DNA from: Eudromia elegans
Taxonomy: Eukaryota > Chordata > Aves > Tinamiformes > Tinamidae
Length of the DNA stretch: 64,000 nt
Assembly (NCBI GenBank): GCA_003342815.1
Contig: PTEX01000150.1
Span: 927,715-991,714, forward strand
Direction: 5' to 3'
Part shown: positions 11,372 to 23,775 of the stretch, one piece after another
Layout: each line of letters begins with the position of its first letter
Numbering within the stretch: position 1 is the first letter of the stretch
Notes under the pieces: model-generated
Databases searched by the model: none
What the model saw: the letters and a program-made list of their open reading frames with translations, nothing else
What the model was told of the DNA's origin: nothing
Position numbers and translations under genes: made by a program

Positions 11372-14300
11372 CTATAGAAAAAAGAGAATTTTCAGATTAA
11401 ATATTACACTAATTACTATGGAATCACTAAATTATTGCATAAAGTATACCTTGCTTATGAAATGAGATCATGGGAGTTTAAATTGAAAGAACATTTAAAA
11501 TAATTTTGCTGGCCTGAAGGAAGTAAGCCTATTTTCCAAGGCCCCCAAATAATTTTCCCATGCAAGTACTTAACTTTCTGCTATTGCTTTAAACTAGACA
11601 GAGAGCAGGAACAGGAAAGTGTTCACATTTCCATTTTTTTGAAATGATGAGTTTCAAGCCATGTATATGCTACGTTTCCAGAGCACTGTGCTTTAAGGGT
11701 ATTTTTTGTTTTTTAAAAAAACTTTTATCTCAATATGCCTTTAATAGGCACATCAAGGAATCCTTCCGTGAATATGCTAGCAGGGCTAATCTTCGTCATT
11801 TCTTCTTACTAGATGGCATACTGACAACTCCTCAGGCTTTTAGAGGATATTCCACAACCACCAGTGTTAAGTTTTCTCATATATAAACACAAGCTGAGAT
11901 ATTCTAGATACTGTCAGCTTGTTTCTTCTGCAACCCTGCAATTAACCAAGTTACTTCTTCTGGGGTCAGAGAGAATACAGGTCAGATCCCACCATGCTTG
12001 AAGAATTTAACTCCACTGCAGCACAGGAAATACAGCCATGCTCAAGTCTAGTACCCCTCTTTTTACTATAGTTTTATTATATAATAACCTTGAATAGCAC
12101 AGAAACATGAGAAAGCTTTAATCTTCTGCAATTCCAAATATTATAAATATCTAGATCTGCTGCAGTTGAGCCACCACAACACTGACAACTTCTCAGTTTG
12201 AACTCCTAGTCCTTTTCACTGTAACTCACCTGCTGCTTCTGTGTACTGCTCAGTATGATTCAATGCATCTGAGCCTATATAAAAATAAGGATGAAGCCCA
12301 GGAACTACAAATGTTACATTCCCAAAGTCAGTAGAACCTAGAAGGAATGAGGAAAAATTCTCAATGAATACATGTTAAAAAGTTTTAAACGCTCTAAGAA
12401 AATTTTCTTAGTGTGTATGATACACACTTAGTGTGTATGATACACACTTTATCTCCAGTCTATCTAAAAACAGAATATCCTTTGTCTCAGATGCTTTCAG
12501 CACTTCTAAGTAGTCTCTATCCACACAAACACTCCTGCCACTGAGCTGAGTTTTCCCTAACTAGATATTCCCAGATTTTGCTCTCTACTGAACTTTTAAT
12601 CAACATCCACTTACTGTTCAATTTGTTATTAAGTGTCTCCTGATAAGTTGCTAATTCAAAAAGACGGAGGCTCCAGATCTTAGAGATTCAGGCTGTGCAT
12701 CTAGTTCAAAATCAGCTACAGCTACCAAGACACAGTTTCCAAGACGATGTTTTGCAGGTCTAAGTTACTATTTTTCAACCATGTGCAAGGTTCTAGGAGG
12801 TTGGGAGGGGGACTCTTGGGTATGAATACTCTAAAATACTATCTTCAAACAAAAACAGATTGAAGACAACTATTTTTTCTGTACATTCTGACTATTCTGT
12901 TACAGAAATCCTTAACAGTTCAAGCATTTGTGAAAAGCAAGATACCAGAAATGAACTCAAGATGTGTTAGTAATGCTTTGCAGAGAACTCCTGATAGCGA
13001 TACTGCAAATTTAAATGACGTTTGTTTTCATACACAGCTGGCATTGTCAACACGTTGGCTAGTGACAATATGCATCCTGAAGGCTCATTATGCACTTAAA
13101 GATACCATACAGAAGCAGTAGACCCTCCCATCCAAGTCATTCCAGAGTCTGCAACTACTTCCAGCATTCCTTTTTCCAAGTGTTCCTTTCTCTATTCAAG
13201 CAAGCACTCCACTCAGTAACTAAATATAGTGTCAAGTTCTCCCCTATTTATAACAATTATATTTAGAAATTTGAGAAATCAACACATGCTTATTGTGAAA
13301 TTCAGGCATGAGAGGGTGCACAAAACCACCCTGTTTAGTGGTGGTTGTGGGGAAAAGGGATGATCAGTTAAAAGATATCAATTATTTTTTTAGGCCAGCA
13401 AGAGCTGCACAAAATTTTCCTTTAGAGTTAGCAGATGAAAGGGTTCTTTCCAAAGATTTAAAAATTATTTCTCTCTCCTAAGCAGACTTATCACAGCAAC
13501 TTTTTTGGAGAGAGGATATTACTTAGGCCTTAAGACTTAGCAATAAAATACTCAAGAGTACAGTTTTTACATGGAAAGATGACTAAACATGAATCCACAG
13601 AATCTGCATTTTGTGATCAGAGGACAAGACTCTAGTTTGCTATTTGTTCTGCATATATACAAACAGAAACCAAAAAATCGTTCAAACAATGGCCTTTTCA
13701 TGCAAATATCATATAGTCTTTAATAAAATCCAACTGTTAGTATTAAAGTTTGTTATTTTAGTTTTCAGTAGTCTATATTGCTGATACATTCTTTGATTGG
13801 TCTATAAAAACAAACTGGAAACCTAGAAGTTCTCCCTCCTCCAGACTTGCCTTATTAATCTCCAAAACACACAGCTGCTGGAAAGACTTTAGAGGTTTTT
13901 TTACCTGCCTTCACTCAGCAAATGAAGCATTAAAAATTTCCAGTAACATCTCACAACTACATGGTTCCACTTGAAATGTGGTTCATATCCACACCTCTAC
14001 CAACTTAAAAATTAAATGTAAAGTACCTAACTGGTCATTTTTTAGGAAAATTTAGAGCTTACCAAAAGAGCTTTTGATAAAAGTGTGATGCACTTATGAG
14101 AAGAATGTTAAGCTCTTAGCCATAACCTCCAACATGTTTGAAGTATCAGCTGTCGCAACAGTTCCCCTACAAACAGCTGGAACTACACAGGTGATGGTGG
14201 CAGATGCAGAGTGGCATTTATCAGTACAACACACATATTGTACCCTTCCCCAGAAGGGTATGGGGAGCTGCAGTCTCTCAGAGCACTGTCCTGTAGCAGT

Positions 14301-17300
14301 TACTGCAACCTGGTCAACTCAGGAAGCACATAAGGGAAGTCAGAATTGCCACAAACATAAAAGGAAGGAAAAATGCAAAGATTTCAGCAAGTCTTTCGAG
14401 AGAGTCCTAAGCTTCAAAAGTGGTATTTTTAGAACATAATGACTCCCTCTTACATCTACATCAATCTTGTGCACAGGAAACTAACGAACGTTAAAAATAT
14501 CAAAATAAGTTACACAAGTGTGGGGGCCTAAAATGTGCTCTACTAATCATTTGCATTGGCAGGATACCAAACTCCTGTCAGGTAGAACTACCCTAAGAGC
14601 ACACAGAGAAATAGGTCATGGCACTTGGTCAAAGCCAACTCAGATTCACACTCTTTTACAGCACTCTAGCTGTTTGCCAACAAGTGGAGCCTTCCACATG
14701 GCAATGCAATTTGATGGACTAAAGGAATTCTTCAAAAACACTTAGCTGCCTAGAGTGATACCTGTAAGCAGACCGATACTAATACCCATGTAGAGGTGGC
14801 AGTGAGTATGCTCATCTGTTAACGACTTTTCTGCTGCACAGACATGGAGAAGCAACCTTCCCTTTCAACTGAAGAAAGGGACATCCTAAAAGAAAACATT
14901 GAAAACCATATGAAAACTGAACAGAAGTAGAGGTCTTGAAAAAGATGAGATAAAACACTCAAGCCCCCCAGAAAGGGTAGCATACAAAAATCAGATGAGC
15001 TGTGCTGGGGGAAGAAAATTTAATATGGTCTAAATGCAGTATAAGATAAAAGCTCACTTGCTTGTGAATATTTTGACATTTGACTAATAATTAAGAGCAG
15101 GTAAGTTTCAGTTTAAACAAGTTAACAGCTAGCACTTACTGCTTTTTGTAACTTACATATGAAAGCAATACTGTATTACAATTAGGTTTATAACAGGATC
15201 ACCCAAAGGGCCTCTGAAACTGCCAGATCACCAGTATTCATGGTCTTCAAAACACTTAACTGGTTTGTGAGGAAAGCAACTAGAAGTGCTCCAGAAATTT
15301 CACTACAATTAGCACTCTAGAGACAGGAAAGCAAGTTACTTAAGCCCCTTTTTAAGGCCAAGGGGCCTTTATATCACACTGAAAGATCAATAAAGAAATC
15401 AGAGAAAATACGCTAGCGCTGCCTTAATTTAGAAGGGTAATCAAAAGAAATAAGCAATCAGACAACAGTTGCTGTCTTCCCCACCTCAAACGCAATTGGA
15501 AGTTTGAAAAATTGCATCCCTGCCAATCTCTTAGGTATCAACTGTTTAAAGATAATCTGTATTTTACAGAATGAAAAGATCAGTGTAGCAATCAATTGAA
15601 AATTAAATTTTTTTAAAAATGTTTTTGAAAAATATTTTAAAGTGTTTATATATATTTTTATATATATGTGTATATATATATATATATAATTGTTCTTTAA
15701 GTGAAGTGCCTTTAACAGGGGTGGAGTAAAAATGTTTTTATATGACCAGTAGTGAAGGCCATGAACACCTTCAGATATTCATGCTTTTGAGAAAGAATGC
15801 TGAAGCAGCAGTAGTTAAAGCAAATGTTAAGAAATCTCCTGTAGGAAGATTCTGTAAAGCTGCTAGGGGTAACTAGCAACATCAAAACATTCAAAAATTT
15901 TACATCGCTACCATAGCCCTGAGAGACCAAGAAAGCTTGATGGCTTGAGATATTTCAGATCAGAGTCTGGACCCAGAAACAAGCATCTAGTTGAATGGAA
16001 TACTTGGGGAATTAATCTGTTGAACTTGTGAACTAAAGTTAGAGATATGGAATTATCTGATAACAGAAAGGAGAATGTTATTGCTTTTAATTAGGGTTAC
16101 CGAGATGCTTAAAGCAGCTTACACAAAGCCCCTTTAAATTATCAGTTAAATGCTAGTCCATTTCTTTAGCAGTAGGCCTATAGGAAATTATTAAATAAGG
16201 TTCCTAAAAACTAAATTTTGTCTCCATTCCTATAATACAGTGATTCTGTATTCCAAAGCAATGATGTGCCTCAGTTTATTCCACATACTAATGGTCTCAG
16301 TAAGACAGCTCTTTTCCTTACAACTCCTCACAATCAAAATACTTAGGTGAAATATTCCGTGATTATGACTATTCCTATTTGCCACAGAAATTTCTCAGCT
16401 TCCAAAGCAAATAGACAGGTCAGAGGTAACATCCTTTTCAGATTTCTATTTTCTAATCTGATTTTTTCTTCTGATCAGAGTATGCTTAATCTACCTCTAG
16501 CCCATTATTTTACACACTTAGGATTTGATCAATCCAAATGTGTCATAACAACAACAAAGACAGATGTGAGTTACCTGACAAACCATTCAAAATCAAGTCA
16601 TCTGATATAAATTCTATTCCAAGCTTCTTTCCATTTTCCTTGTAAACTTTCTCCAGACTCTTATTTGGAAGCACATTGTAGTAATCATGTTCACTACCTT
16701 TTATTTCCACCTAAAAAGTAAAACAATTAGACGTTATTTCCCAGCCTAAACTAGTTTAATACAAACTATGCTTAATTATTTTAAAATTTAAGTACCTGAT
16801 CACATTTTTAATTCATATCAAAGCAGACCAAATTGCCAAGTCTCTTTCCAAAATTTTTAATAAACTCCCTTTTTTCATTTAGCCTTGATCCAAACCTAGC
16901 TGGAGATTTCATCAAGCTTCCACAGAAGAAGTATAAATTTTGAGCATATTATTATTAATTAAAAATAAGCAAGCATTGTATCAAATTCTATTTTGCTATG
17001 TTTAGGTTAATAAAAATCCCAATAATTACACTTCCATCAATGCTTACACAATGACTTCACACAGGAAAAATGATTGAAAATAAAGACAAAAAAGTATCAG
17101 TGTCGAGTTTCAAGAGACCTTAACTTCCATTTAGAATAACAACAAAAAAAAATTTTGGAAAGTTTTTTCTAATTCGAGTGGAGACCATACTAGGAAGCTA
17201 GCAGGACTCTGCAAGTAGGCTTTAAAATTCATAAGCTCACATTCATATCTAGCACAGGCATTTTTTTCTGGTGACAGTCCTTTCACAAAAGGATATTTTC

Positions 17301-20300
17301 ACAGACAGTCAAGGCACCAGGCTGCAACTACAGAGCAAGTGGAATACATTGCAAGGCAATCATATAGCTTGAACCAGCTACAGGAAACACTGGTTACTAA
17401 AAGCAAAAATAAGTGGGAAGAATGCTAAGCGAAATCAGCCATTAATAGTCCATTGCTACGGCCTAACCTCAACTGCTGAGGAGACTATGGACCCAAACCT
17501 CCTAGGGTCTATGTCCAGGCACGTGAACTGGTCTCCACCAATCCAGTCTAGATTAGGTGATTCTAGGGCATTCTATTTATAAACCAAAGCTTGTTTTCAG
17601 GACACAAAGCAACGGAACAGCAAACAGTGTCATATAAATTTAGCTTAACTTCAGTTAAGCACCACACAGACAAATGCTGTAAATCTCAGTTCTGTATTCT
17701 GGCCGACCTCATCTCCAGCATACCAGAAATACACGACCAAGACGACATTCTTACTTTGCATCCTGTGGCCACTGCTGCAGCTTTGAAGCAGTTTTCAACT
17801 TTCTCTGTCAGAAGAGAAAGATCTTTCACTGAAGGGGCACGCAAGTAAAACTCCATCTCAGTGTAAGAAGGAATGATGTTAGGTTTCACTCCACCATTTT
17901 TTATAATACCTGTAGAAAGGGACTGGTCATATTATTAATGTAACATACAATTGCTTCACCTTCACGCCTGTCATGAATCTCTTCAGAATCAAATCAGTAA
18001 CAAAAATAACAAAACATACACGGAGTATGAAATACAATGATAAATATATTATGTAGACATTTTTCTACATCATGTCAGATTAGTAAATGGGATGTACAAA
18101 GGCTTTTAAGTGTACTTTTCGCACATTCATACGATCAGATATCTGTTACTGATTTGAAGAAAACACGGTACTTATAATTAATGTCCTAAAATACAATTTA
18201 TCAGAGCTGTTAAGCAATCAACCTGTCACCAAGAAATAGGAAAAAAAGTGTGTTATAAAGGCTATTTTGGATTCCAGCCTTTTAAGACTCCCTCCACAAG
18301 GAGGGATTTTTCCAGGTCAGAGGGAATTTTATAGACTCATGGTTTTCTGCAATGCTAAAATTCTTCACTTACATAAATGTGCATGTGTTGCCATGTATAG
18401 AAAGTTCAGTCAACTCTTCATACTAATTCTTTGTAAATACTAGTGTGCGTGTGTATGTTTTATATTTCTCTCTAAACAGATCTGTATAAAAGCACACATA
18501 CATGTGTGCACACACACAATTTTATTCATAGATCAGGCAAAATTGAAAGTCTCCCCTCAAGGAAATATATGATAATTACACAGTTCCAGTAGATGGATTA
18601 CTCTGCTTGTTTTTTTACAACTTGTTTCATACAACTTCTCAAATAGATATAATAAAGAAAAAACATCTACTTTCCTATAGTGATTACTGCACTCAAATGT
18701 GCAGGAACAATTGACCTATCAAATACTAGACAAACTCAAAACAAAACTGTTTAATTATAGCTCACAGCAAGTGTTCCAAATAAAATGCTCACTCAAATGT
18801 CCTGTAGGAATAGCTGAATTTCTCATTCATAACTTGGGAAAAAAAAAGATGTGGAGGAGAGAATAAGGCAAACCTGAGATTATAGTCACTGGGCAAATTT
18901 CATTTCAACTTCTGAAACTTGGAGTAAAAACTTCTACTTCAAAACCTACTAGATTTTAAATCTTGTATCACGGGATTTTCATACCACAGGAAATATCTAA
19001 GCTGCTCTAGTCAACACACCTTTATAAGTGTCTCTCCTACAAAAATGTGCAGAAAACAACACTTTGTTTTTAAAAGCATTTAGTCTTATACCTTTGAAAA
19101 AACACATGCATTAATAAATAAAGGTTTCAAGGCTTTGTACCAAAATAAACTTGGTCTTACATGTTTTCTTCATTATGAATGTAAACTTCAGAAGCACAAC
19201 TTAAAATATGTCTATCCTTTACGTAAGTACCGGTGTCCTGCTGAATCTGACCCCTAAGTCTATTTTCACCAGATAATTCTGGACACTGATATGATTTTAA
19301 AAGTTAGAGGAAAAAATATTTAAATAAAACATTGTTATTTCATATTTGAAGGGATTATACTAATTTAGCCTAATAATGCAGGATTTTAAACTGTGAGATT
19401 TTGTAAGTTAGTATTTGAACAGCCTAAGGTATTACTTGGTGGAATGAGATTTAATGAAACTCTTACCATGAACTCTCCAGGTTGGTTTCATTTGTTGTCT
19501 TAAAACAGACAGATTGTTATATGCCAGAACAGCAGCATCTAATGCATTAAGTCCTTCCCAAGGATAAGCAGCAGCATGAGAAGCTTTTCCATAGTATTTC
19601 ACAGTCAAACTAGGAAATAAAAAAAGCATTTTTCATTTTTAAAAAAATTAAAACTCTAAAAAAGTTTCTTTGATTCACATAGTTCACTTATGTTCAGCCT
19701 GGCAGAACACAAAGCAACAATGTAGGTGGCACTGCACTATTGCAAAGCTAAACTATCTCCGAATGCAAACAACAGTTTTAGAACAATAAAAGGAAGTAGT
19801 ATCAAAGAAAAAATAGGCAAAATGGCTACTACTAACATACCAATAAATAGATTTTTTTTCTGAAAAGTACAATTTTCACATACTAAATAACTTTGTCCTG
19901 TATATGCTTATGTCAGCTTGACCACTCTGAGGCTTAAAGTTCCTTTATGTCTGCCTGACCCCTGTGAGGCTTAAAGTTCCTAACAAATTCTTCTAAAAGA
20001 GAGGACAATAAGCCCTTTAATTCAAACTCAGAAGGTAATTGTCCTAATTCTGGTTAAACTTTTAAATAAAGTGCACTGTATATAAAAAGCACATGCCTGT
20101 ATTTAGACATACAATCTATGCCTAAATATCAAATGTCAAGTTTTTAAACAGCAGTAAAGATATAGCCCAGTATAAAATATACATCACTGTGCCACAGAGA
20201 GATCCTTTCCCTGAACATCTCAAAAAAGCAGGTATAAGAGTTTGCAAAAATGAAAAAAAATACTCCAAAAATTCAATCAATGAAAGATATATCTGGAGGA

Positions 20301-22820
20301 TTAAATAGTGTTTAATGGACAGCAACCAAAAGTCAAAACAAGCTAAACTGCACAAGGAAATGACAGCTAGGATTCTTTAGAAACACAAAGGAGGAATGTA
20401 ACACAGGGATGGCTATGCGAGCTACTGACTTGGCTACTGACCTTGTTCATTTCTACCCTAAAACTGAGCAGTCAGGGAACCATGCTGAATAAGAAGACAA
20501 AGGCAAAATGGCCAATAAAAGGTTTGAAAAGTAGTACAACCTAAATGAAAGCAGTAGATGGAGCATTCAAGTCAGAAATTGTTGGGCACTCGTTTAATTA
20601 GGTATTACAAAATGTAGTAAAAGACAATTAAATGCAATACTTGGAAGAAAAGCTGTTGCACTGGAGGGAGACTACTTATGGCAGCCCTGCAGGACAAATC
20701 CATGGGATCAAACATCAATGACTGGGTAGTATCCACTTAGGAAAATTGCTGATGACCTACCGCTGGAACACTATGAAGGTAGAACAGGTTTATAATACCA
20801 AAGAAAGGCTGGCATGATCTTGCAGACTGGCATCACAGAAATAGGATGAAACTCGAAAATAAATTAAAAAAACCTATGCACTTACTTACAGACTCTTTCT
20901 CCTGTAAGAGTGAATGCTTGAAAAGGACTGAAGAATAACCCTCATATAGGCTAGCTATCTACAGAATGACTACAAGGTAGCAATTTGCTGAAAGGCAAGC
21001 AACCCTAAGATGCATACGTTGAAATTTCCAGGAAATAAGGGCACACAGTGTCCCAGTATTAGCCAAGTACAGTGCATTGAGATTCCACCTGACGTTCTGT
21101 GTACAGTCCTGCTTACGCATGTCCAGGAAGGAACACTTCAAAAGAAATTGCTACAAGTGCCAGGAACAAGTGTAGAGAGGGAACAGCAGGAAAAGTCAAA
21201 AGACTTGAAGACATAGTTTCATTATGTTTCAAGACATAATTCACAGAATTATCAAGCTAGCTGGAAAAAACATATGATTAAGAAGGAATGTGACTGCTCT
21301 CTGTACCTGTATTGTTGTTAGTCATGACAGACAGCCAACAAGTAATTTACACACGCACACACACAAAAAAGGCATCTGATGAGAGCACTGGCAGATTTTA
21401 AATGGAAAGAATTTACACTGATGATCCTAACAATAACCTGGGTCAGCTGACTAGTTTCAGAAGTGGGAGAGAAACAGAACCACTTTCAGAAATGATTATA
21501 AGATTTCTACAAAGGAGTACATGACTTAGTGCCCAAGAAAGCAGGGAGCTATGATCAGTGAGACTGCCTGTTCCCAGGTCTAAGCTTTAAAATCTAAAGG
21601 ATATGTTTTTCAAGTGAACATTTTCTAGAAAGAAGATAAAGGCATACAAGTGCAAAACTACTGCTTAGAAATCTATTAGAAGAAAAAAATGAATTATGGG
21701 GACCCACACAGGAGTAATTGTGAGCCATAGTGATGTTTAACTCTGAATTTTAAGTTTGAAGGGCATCAACATTTGCATGAAAGAACTTCCTGGCATACAC
21801 ACTATGCTATGCTATGACAAGCAATCTGGTGCTCTGCCAAATATCTGCCTTGGTATCTGTTCCTCTCTACTAATACTTTCCAAATAAAACAAAAAAGATA
21901 CAAGTCTAAGGAATTCCTGCAAATCCAACATACTGCACAAAAGCTGTCGCAAGCTGAACACTGTGCTTGGGAATAACTGCTCCAAGTGTCCAGAACAGTG
22001 ACATGAGCTGTCTGTAAACACCTTGTTTGTGAGGCACCTGCAACATCTCAGGCCCTAAGTCCAGCCTCTTCCGAAGCAGCTCTCCCACTGAAAGAGTGAC
22101 AATGAGGCACCCTTCTCCATCCCTGCTCGCCCACTCACTCGTGCTCTGCCACGTCGGGCAGGTAGGCTGCATTTTCTTGCGACGGGTGTGCCATAAAAAC
22201 CACGTCCAGGTCGTCAAAGGCTCCGGCTTCTATGAGGTCTATTTTGCCTCCTCCATCCTCCTCCGCCGGGGTGCCCAGCACCGTAATCTGCAGCAAGGAA
22301 ACACAGAGTCGGGGGCTGATCCTGGGGCAGAGGCCGAGGCTGACCCCCCTCCCCCCGGCCGTTCCTCACTCACCTGCACGGCGACGGGCGGCGGCTGGGG
22401 CAGGCTCTCCAGGGCGGCCTTGAGCGCCAGCGCGGCGGCGGCGCCCACCTCGGCGATGAGGTTGTGGCCGCACGCGTGCCCGATGCCGGGCAGAGCGTCG
22501 TACTCGCACAGGAAGGCGACGCGGAGCGGGCGCGGGCCGTGCGGCGCGGCCGTGCCCCACTCGGCGCGGAAGGCCGTGCCCAGCTTGTAGCGGGGCTGCA
22601 CGGCCCACGCGGCGCCGGGCAGCTCCCCGCCCGAGAAGAAGCGCGTCATGGCGTCGTGCGCCTGGTGCTCCTCGTAGGCCAGCTCTGGCCGGCTCCAGAT
22701 GTCGTGGCTGAGCGCGCCCAGCCGCGCCGCGTTCACCTCCACGCTCTCGCATGCCAGCTGCTTCAGCTTCTCCAGCACCGGCGCGGCGGGGCCGCCCCGC
22801 GGCGGCTCCTGTGGCCTCAT
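11166..22820 (-). CDS. PM20D2: Peptidase M20 domain-containing protein 2 (beta-alanyl dipeptide hydrolase), complete
   Basis: This is an M20-family amidohydrolase. The known mammalian protein cleaves beta-alanyl and gamma-aminobutyryl dipeptides such as beta-alanyl-lysine, which carnosine synthase makes as by-products. The coding exons are 22820-22374, 22287-22139, 19609-19467, 17909-17755, 16710-16575, 12337-12230 and 11371-11166. All have GT-AG borders and consistent phase, totalling 1344 nt or 447 aa (human 436). Motifs are [15 protein letters not shown] (106-120, first metal-site region), [11 protein letters not shown] (154-164, catalytic and bridging glutamates), the dimerization-domain stretch [28 protein letters not shown], and [10 protein letters not shown] with the late metal-binding histidine. 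I chose the start [10 protein letters not shown] because it aligns with human MRPGGERP; its Kozak context is weak. No break is seen, so it looks functional. Confidence 0.95.
11372..12229 (-). other. PM20D2 intron 6
   Basis: AT-rich intron with no recognisable repeat or gene. Confidence 0.8.
12230..12337 (-). CDS. PM20D2: PM20D2 coding exon 6
   Basis: Acceptor TTCCTTCTAG, donor GTGAGT. It encodes [20 protein letters not shown] followed by [15 protein letters not shown], including the late metal-site histidine. Confidence 0.94.
12408..12447. repeat. Two tandem copies of a 20-bp near-palindrome
   Basis: The unit TTAGTGTGTATGATACACAC is present twice back to back. Each unit is nearly self-complementary around TGTATGATACA. 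It lies just beyond exon 6 in PM20D2 intron 5. Confidence 0.9.
15640..15690. repeat. TA-rich microsatellite
   Basis: Interrupted runs of TATATA with TTTT and TGTG interruptions in PM20D2 intron 5. Confidence 0.85.
16575..16710 (-). CDS. PM20D2: PM20D2 coding exon 5
   Basis: Acceptor TTTTTAG, donor GTAACT. It encodes [20 protein letters not shown] and [18 protein letters not shown]. Confidence 0.93.
16711..17754 (-). other. PM20D2 intron 4
   Basis: Intron without a repeat or gene that I can name. Confidence 0.75.
17755..17909 (-). CDS. PM20D2: PM20D2 coding exon 4
   Basis: Acceptor TTTCTACAG, donor GTAAGA. It encodes [20 protein letters not shown] then [20 protein letters not shown], part of the lid/dimerization domain. 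Confidence 0.94.
17910..19466 (-). other. PM20D2 intron 3
   Basis: AT-rich intron with a short CA-repeat region near 18490-18520. Nothing else is identified. Confidence 0.75.
19467..19609 (-). CDS. PM20D2: PM20D2 coding exon 3
   Basis: Acceptor TATTTCCTAG, donor GTAAGA. It encodes [20 protein letters not shown] and [20 protein letters not shown] through KPTWRVHG, among the best-conserved parts of the protein. Confidence 0.95.
19610..22138 (-). other. PM20D2 intron 2
   Basis: 2.5-kb intron. The part from 20.3 to 21.7 kb has the look of an old, decayed interspersed repeat (see rejected items), but I cannot assign a family. A short CA run lies near 21350. Confidence 0.65.
22139..22287 (-). CDS. 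PM20D2: PM20D2 coding exon 2
   Basis: Acceptor TTGCTGCAG, donor GTGAGT. It encodes [20 protein letters not shown] and [20 protein letters not shown]. The adjacent glutamates at 158-159 are the expected catalytic and metal-bridging pair. Confidence 0.94.
22374..22820 (-). CDS. PM20D2: PM20D2 coding exon 1
   Basis: 447 nt, GC-rich, from the start codon at 22820 to donor GTGAGT. It encodes 149 residues including [19 protein letters not shown] and the [15 protein letters not shown] metal-site region. The reading frame stays open upstream to another ATG at 23060, but the upstream part is partly 13-bp repeat and is not conserved with human. Confidence 0.93.
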
Positions 22821-22822
22821 GA

Positions 22823-22900
22823 GGCGCGGGCGAACGGCGCGGGCGAACGGCGCGGGCGAACGGCGCGGGCGAACGGCGCGGGCGAACGGCGCGGGCGAAC
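22823..22900. repeat. 13-bp minisatellite, six perfect copies, abutting the PM20D2 start codon
   Basis: The unit GGCGCGGGCGAAC (plus strand) is repeated six times without mismatch, ending two bases from the PM20D2 ATG. It would lie in the 5' UTR. Because 13 is not a multiple of three, copy-number change would shift any upstream frame. Confidence 0.97.
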
Positions 22901-22993
22901 GGCGCGCACCTGCCTCGCCGCCCGTGAGTCCCACAGCTGATGCCGCTACCCCTGCCTCCACCGCCCCCTTTATCACCTCCCCGGCACCGCGGG

Positions 22994-23012
22994 GCACGCT
23001 GGGAGATGTAGT
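22994..23012 (-). promoter_or_regulatory. ZNF143 (Staf)-like site
   Basis: The minus strand reads ACTACATCTCCCAGCGTGC, matching the known ACTACAnnTCCCAgnnTGC core of vertebrate housekeeping promoters. It points toward PM20D2. Confidence 0.7.
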
Positions 23013-23051
23013 TCTCCCGGCTGCACGGGGCACGGGCGGCGCCCGGCCGGG

Positions 23052-23070
23052 ACTACCCATCCCAGTGCAC
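23052..23070 (+). promoter_or_regulatory. Second ZNF143-like site, opposite orientation
   Basis: The plus strand reads ACTACCCATCCCAGTGCAC, a weaker match to the same core with one change in ACTACA. It lies about 40 bp from the first and in the opposite orientation, suggesting a symmetric promoter. Confidence 0.5.
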
Positions 23071-23726
23071 TCCGCGCGGGGAAGGGAGGGGCGGGGCCTT
23101 CCCGCCGCGCACGGGACAGCCGCCGTTATGTCCGTTTATTCGTGGCGGCCTGGCTGAGGTGGCCGATGCGTTTCGAGCAGTGCGGTAGTTGCCATGTTTG
23201 GGCTGCGTGGGTGGTGTTGGCGGAGCGCTGCTCGAGTCCTACTTTAACCGTTGTTAAGCGTGTGCAGGTGTTTGCGGGTCCTGCTTCAGTCTTCTTTGAC
23301 GTTGTGCTGGGCTGTTGATCTAGTATGTGCCCTGCTCGTGCACCTTGGGCAGGCACCAGCCTTTCTTTTTTGACAGGTTGTATAATGTCGCATCAAAACA
23401 GGCTCAGTTCAGCACTTTTCAGCTACCATTTTGCAAAGAGATTTTATCTGAGTTTCAGATTAGCCATAATTCTGCAAAAGCTAATTTTCTGCTTGAAAGC
23501 TGAAAGTTTGTTTTCCTGTATTGTTTTGTTTATTCTTTCAACCAGAAGTCTTGCCTGTCTGGATTGATTTTTCCCCCTTCACACGTGCATGGCACGTGCA
23601 TGGCTCACGCATGCACACCGCTCTTTAGCAGCCGTGCCATTGCTGGTTTTGTCAGTGAAATCCTGACGGTCGCGTGCTCAGCGCTGTGTTCTGTCAGTAC
23701 CTGGAATGGACTTGAATCATACGAGC

Positions 23727-23775
23727 TAATCACATAATCACGGAATGGTTAAGGTTGAAAGGGGCCTCCAGAGGC
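23727..23775 (-). mobile_element. CR1 LINE 3' tail scrap
   Basis: ATCACGGAATGGTTAAGGTT followed by GAAAGGGGCCTCCAGAG matches the reverse complement of the CR1 3' end. The match stops after about 45 bp, so only the extreme 3' end remains. Confidence 0.7.

Larger units (their letters stand above)
12338..16574 (-). other. PM20D2 intron 5
   Basis: This 4.2-kb AT-rich intron contains the 20-bp tandem near-palindrome at 12408-12447 and a TA microsatellite at about 15640-15690. The short open frames are not conserved-looking. Confidence 0.75.
22330..23120. promoter_or_regulatory. PM20D2: CpG-island promoter of PM20D2
   Basis: A dense GC- and CpG-rich block covers exon 1 and the 5' flank and falls off sharply after about 23.12 kb. 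It holds two ZNF143-type motifs and a GC box (GGGAGGGGCGGGGCC near 23086-23098). No TATA box is seen. The start of transcription is probably within 22.9-23.1 kb. Confidence 0.75.

Noticed and set aside
20340-21740. Possible old CR1-like repeat in PM20D2 intron 2
   Set aside because: A few phrases (CTGTGTACAGTCCTGCTTAC, CATGTCCAGGAAGGAACAC) recall CR1, but the similarity by eye is too weak and discontinuous to assign.
22821-23060. N-terminal extension of PM20D2 to an ATG at 23060
   Set aside because: The extension consists of the ZNF143-site region and the 13-bp minisatellite and is not shared with human, so I kept MRPQEPP as the start. It is noted in the findings because it cannot be excluded.
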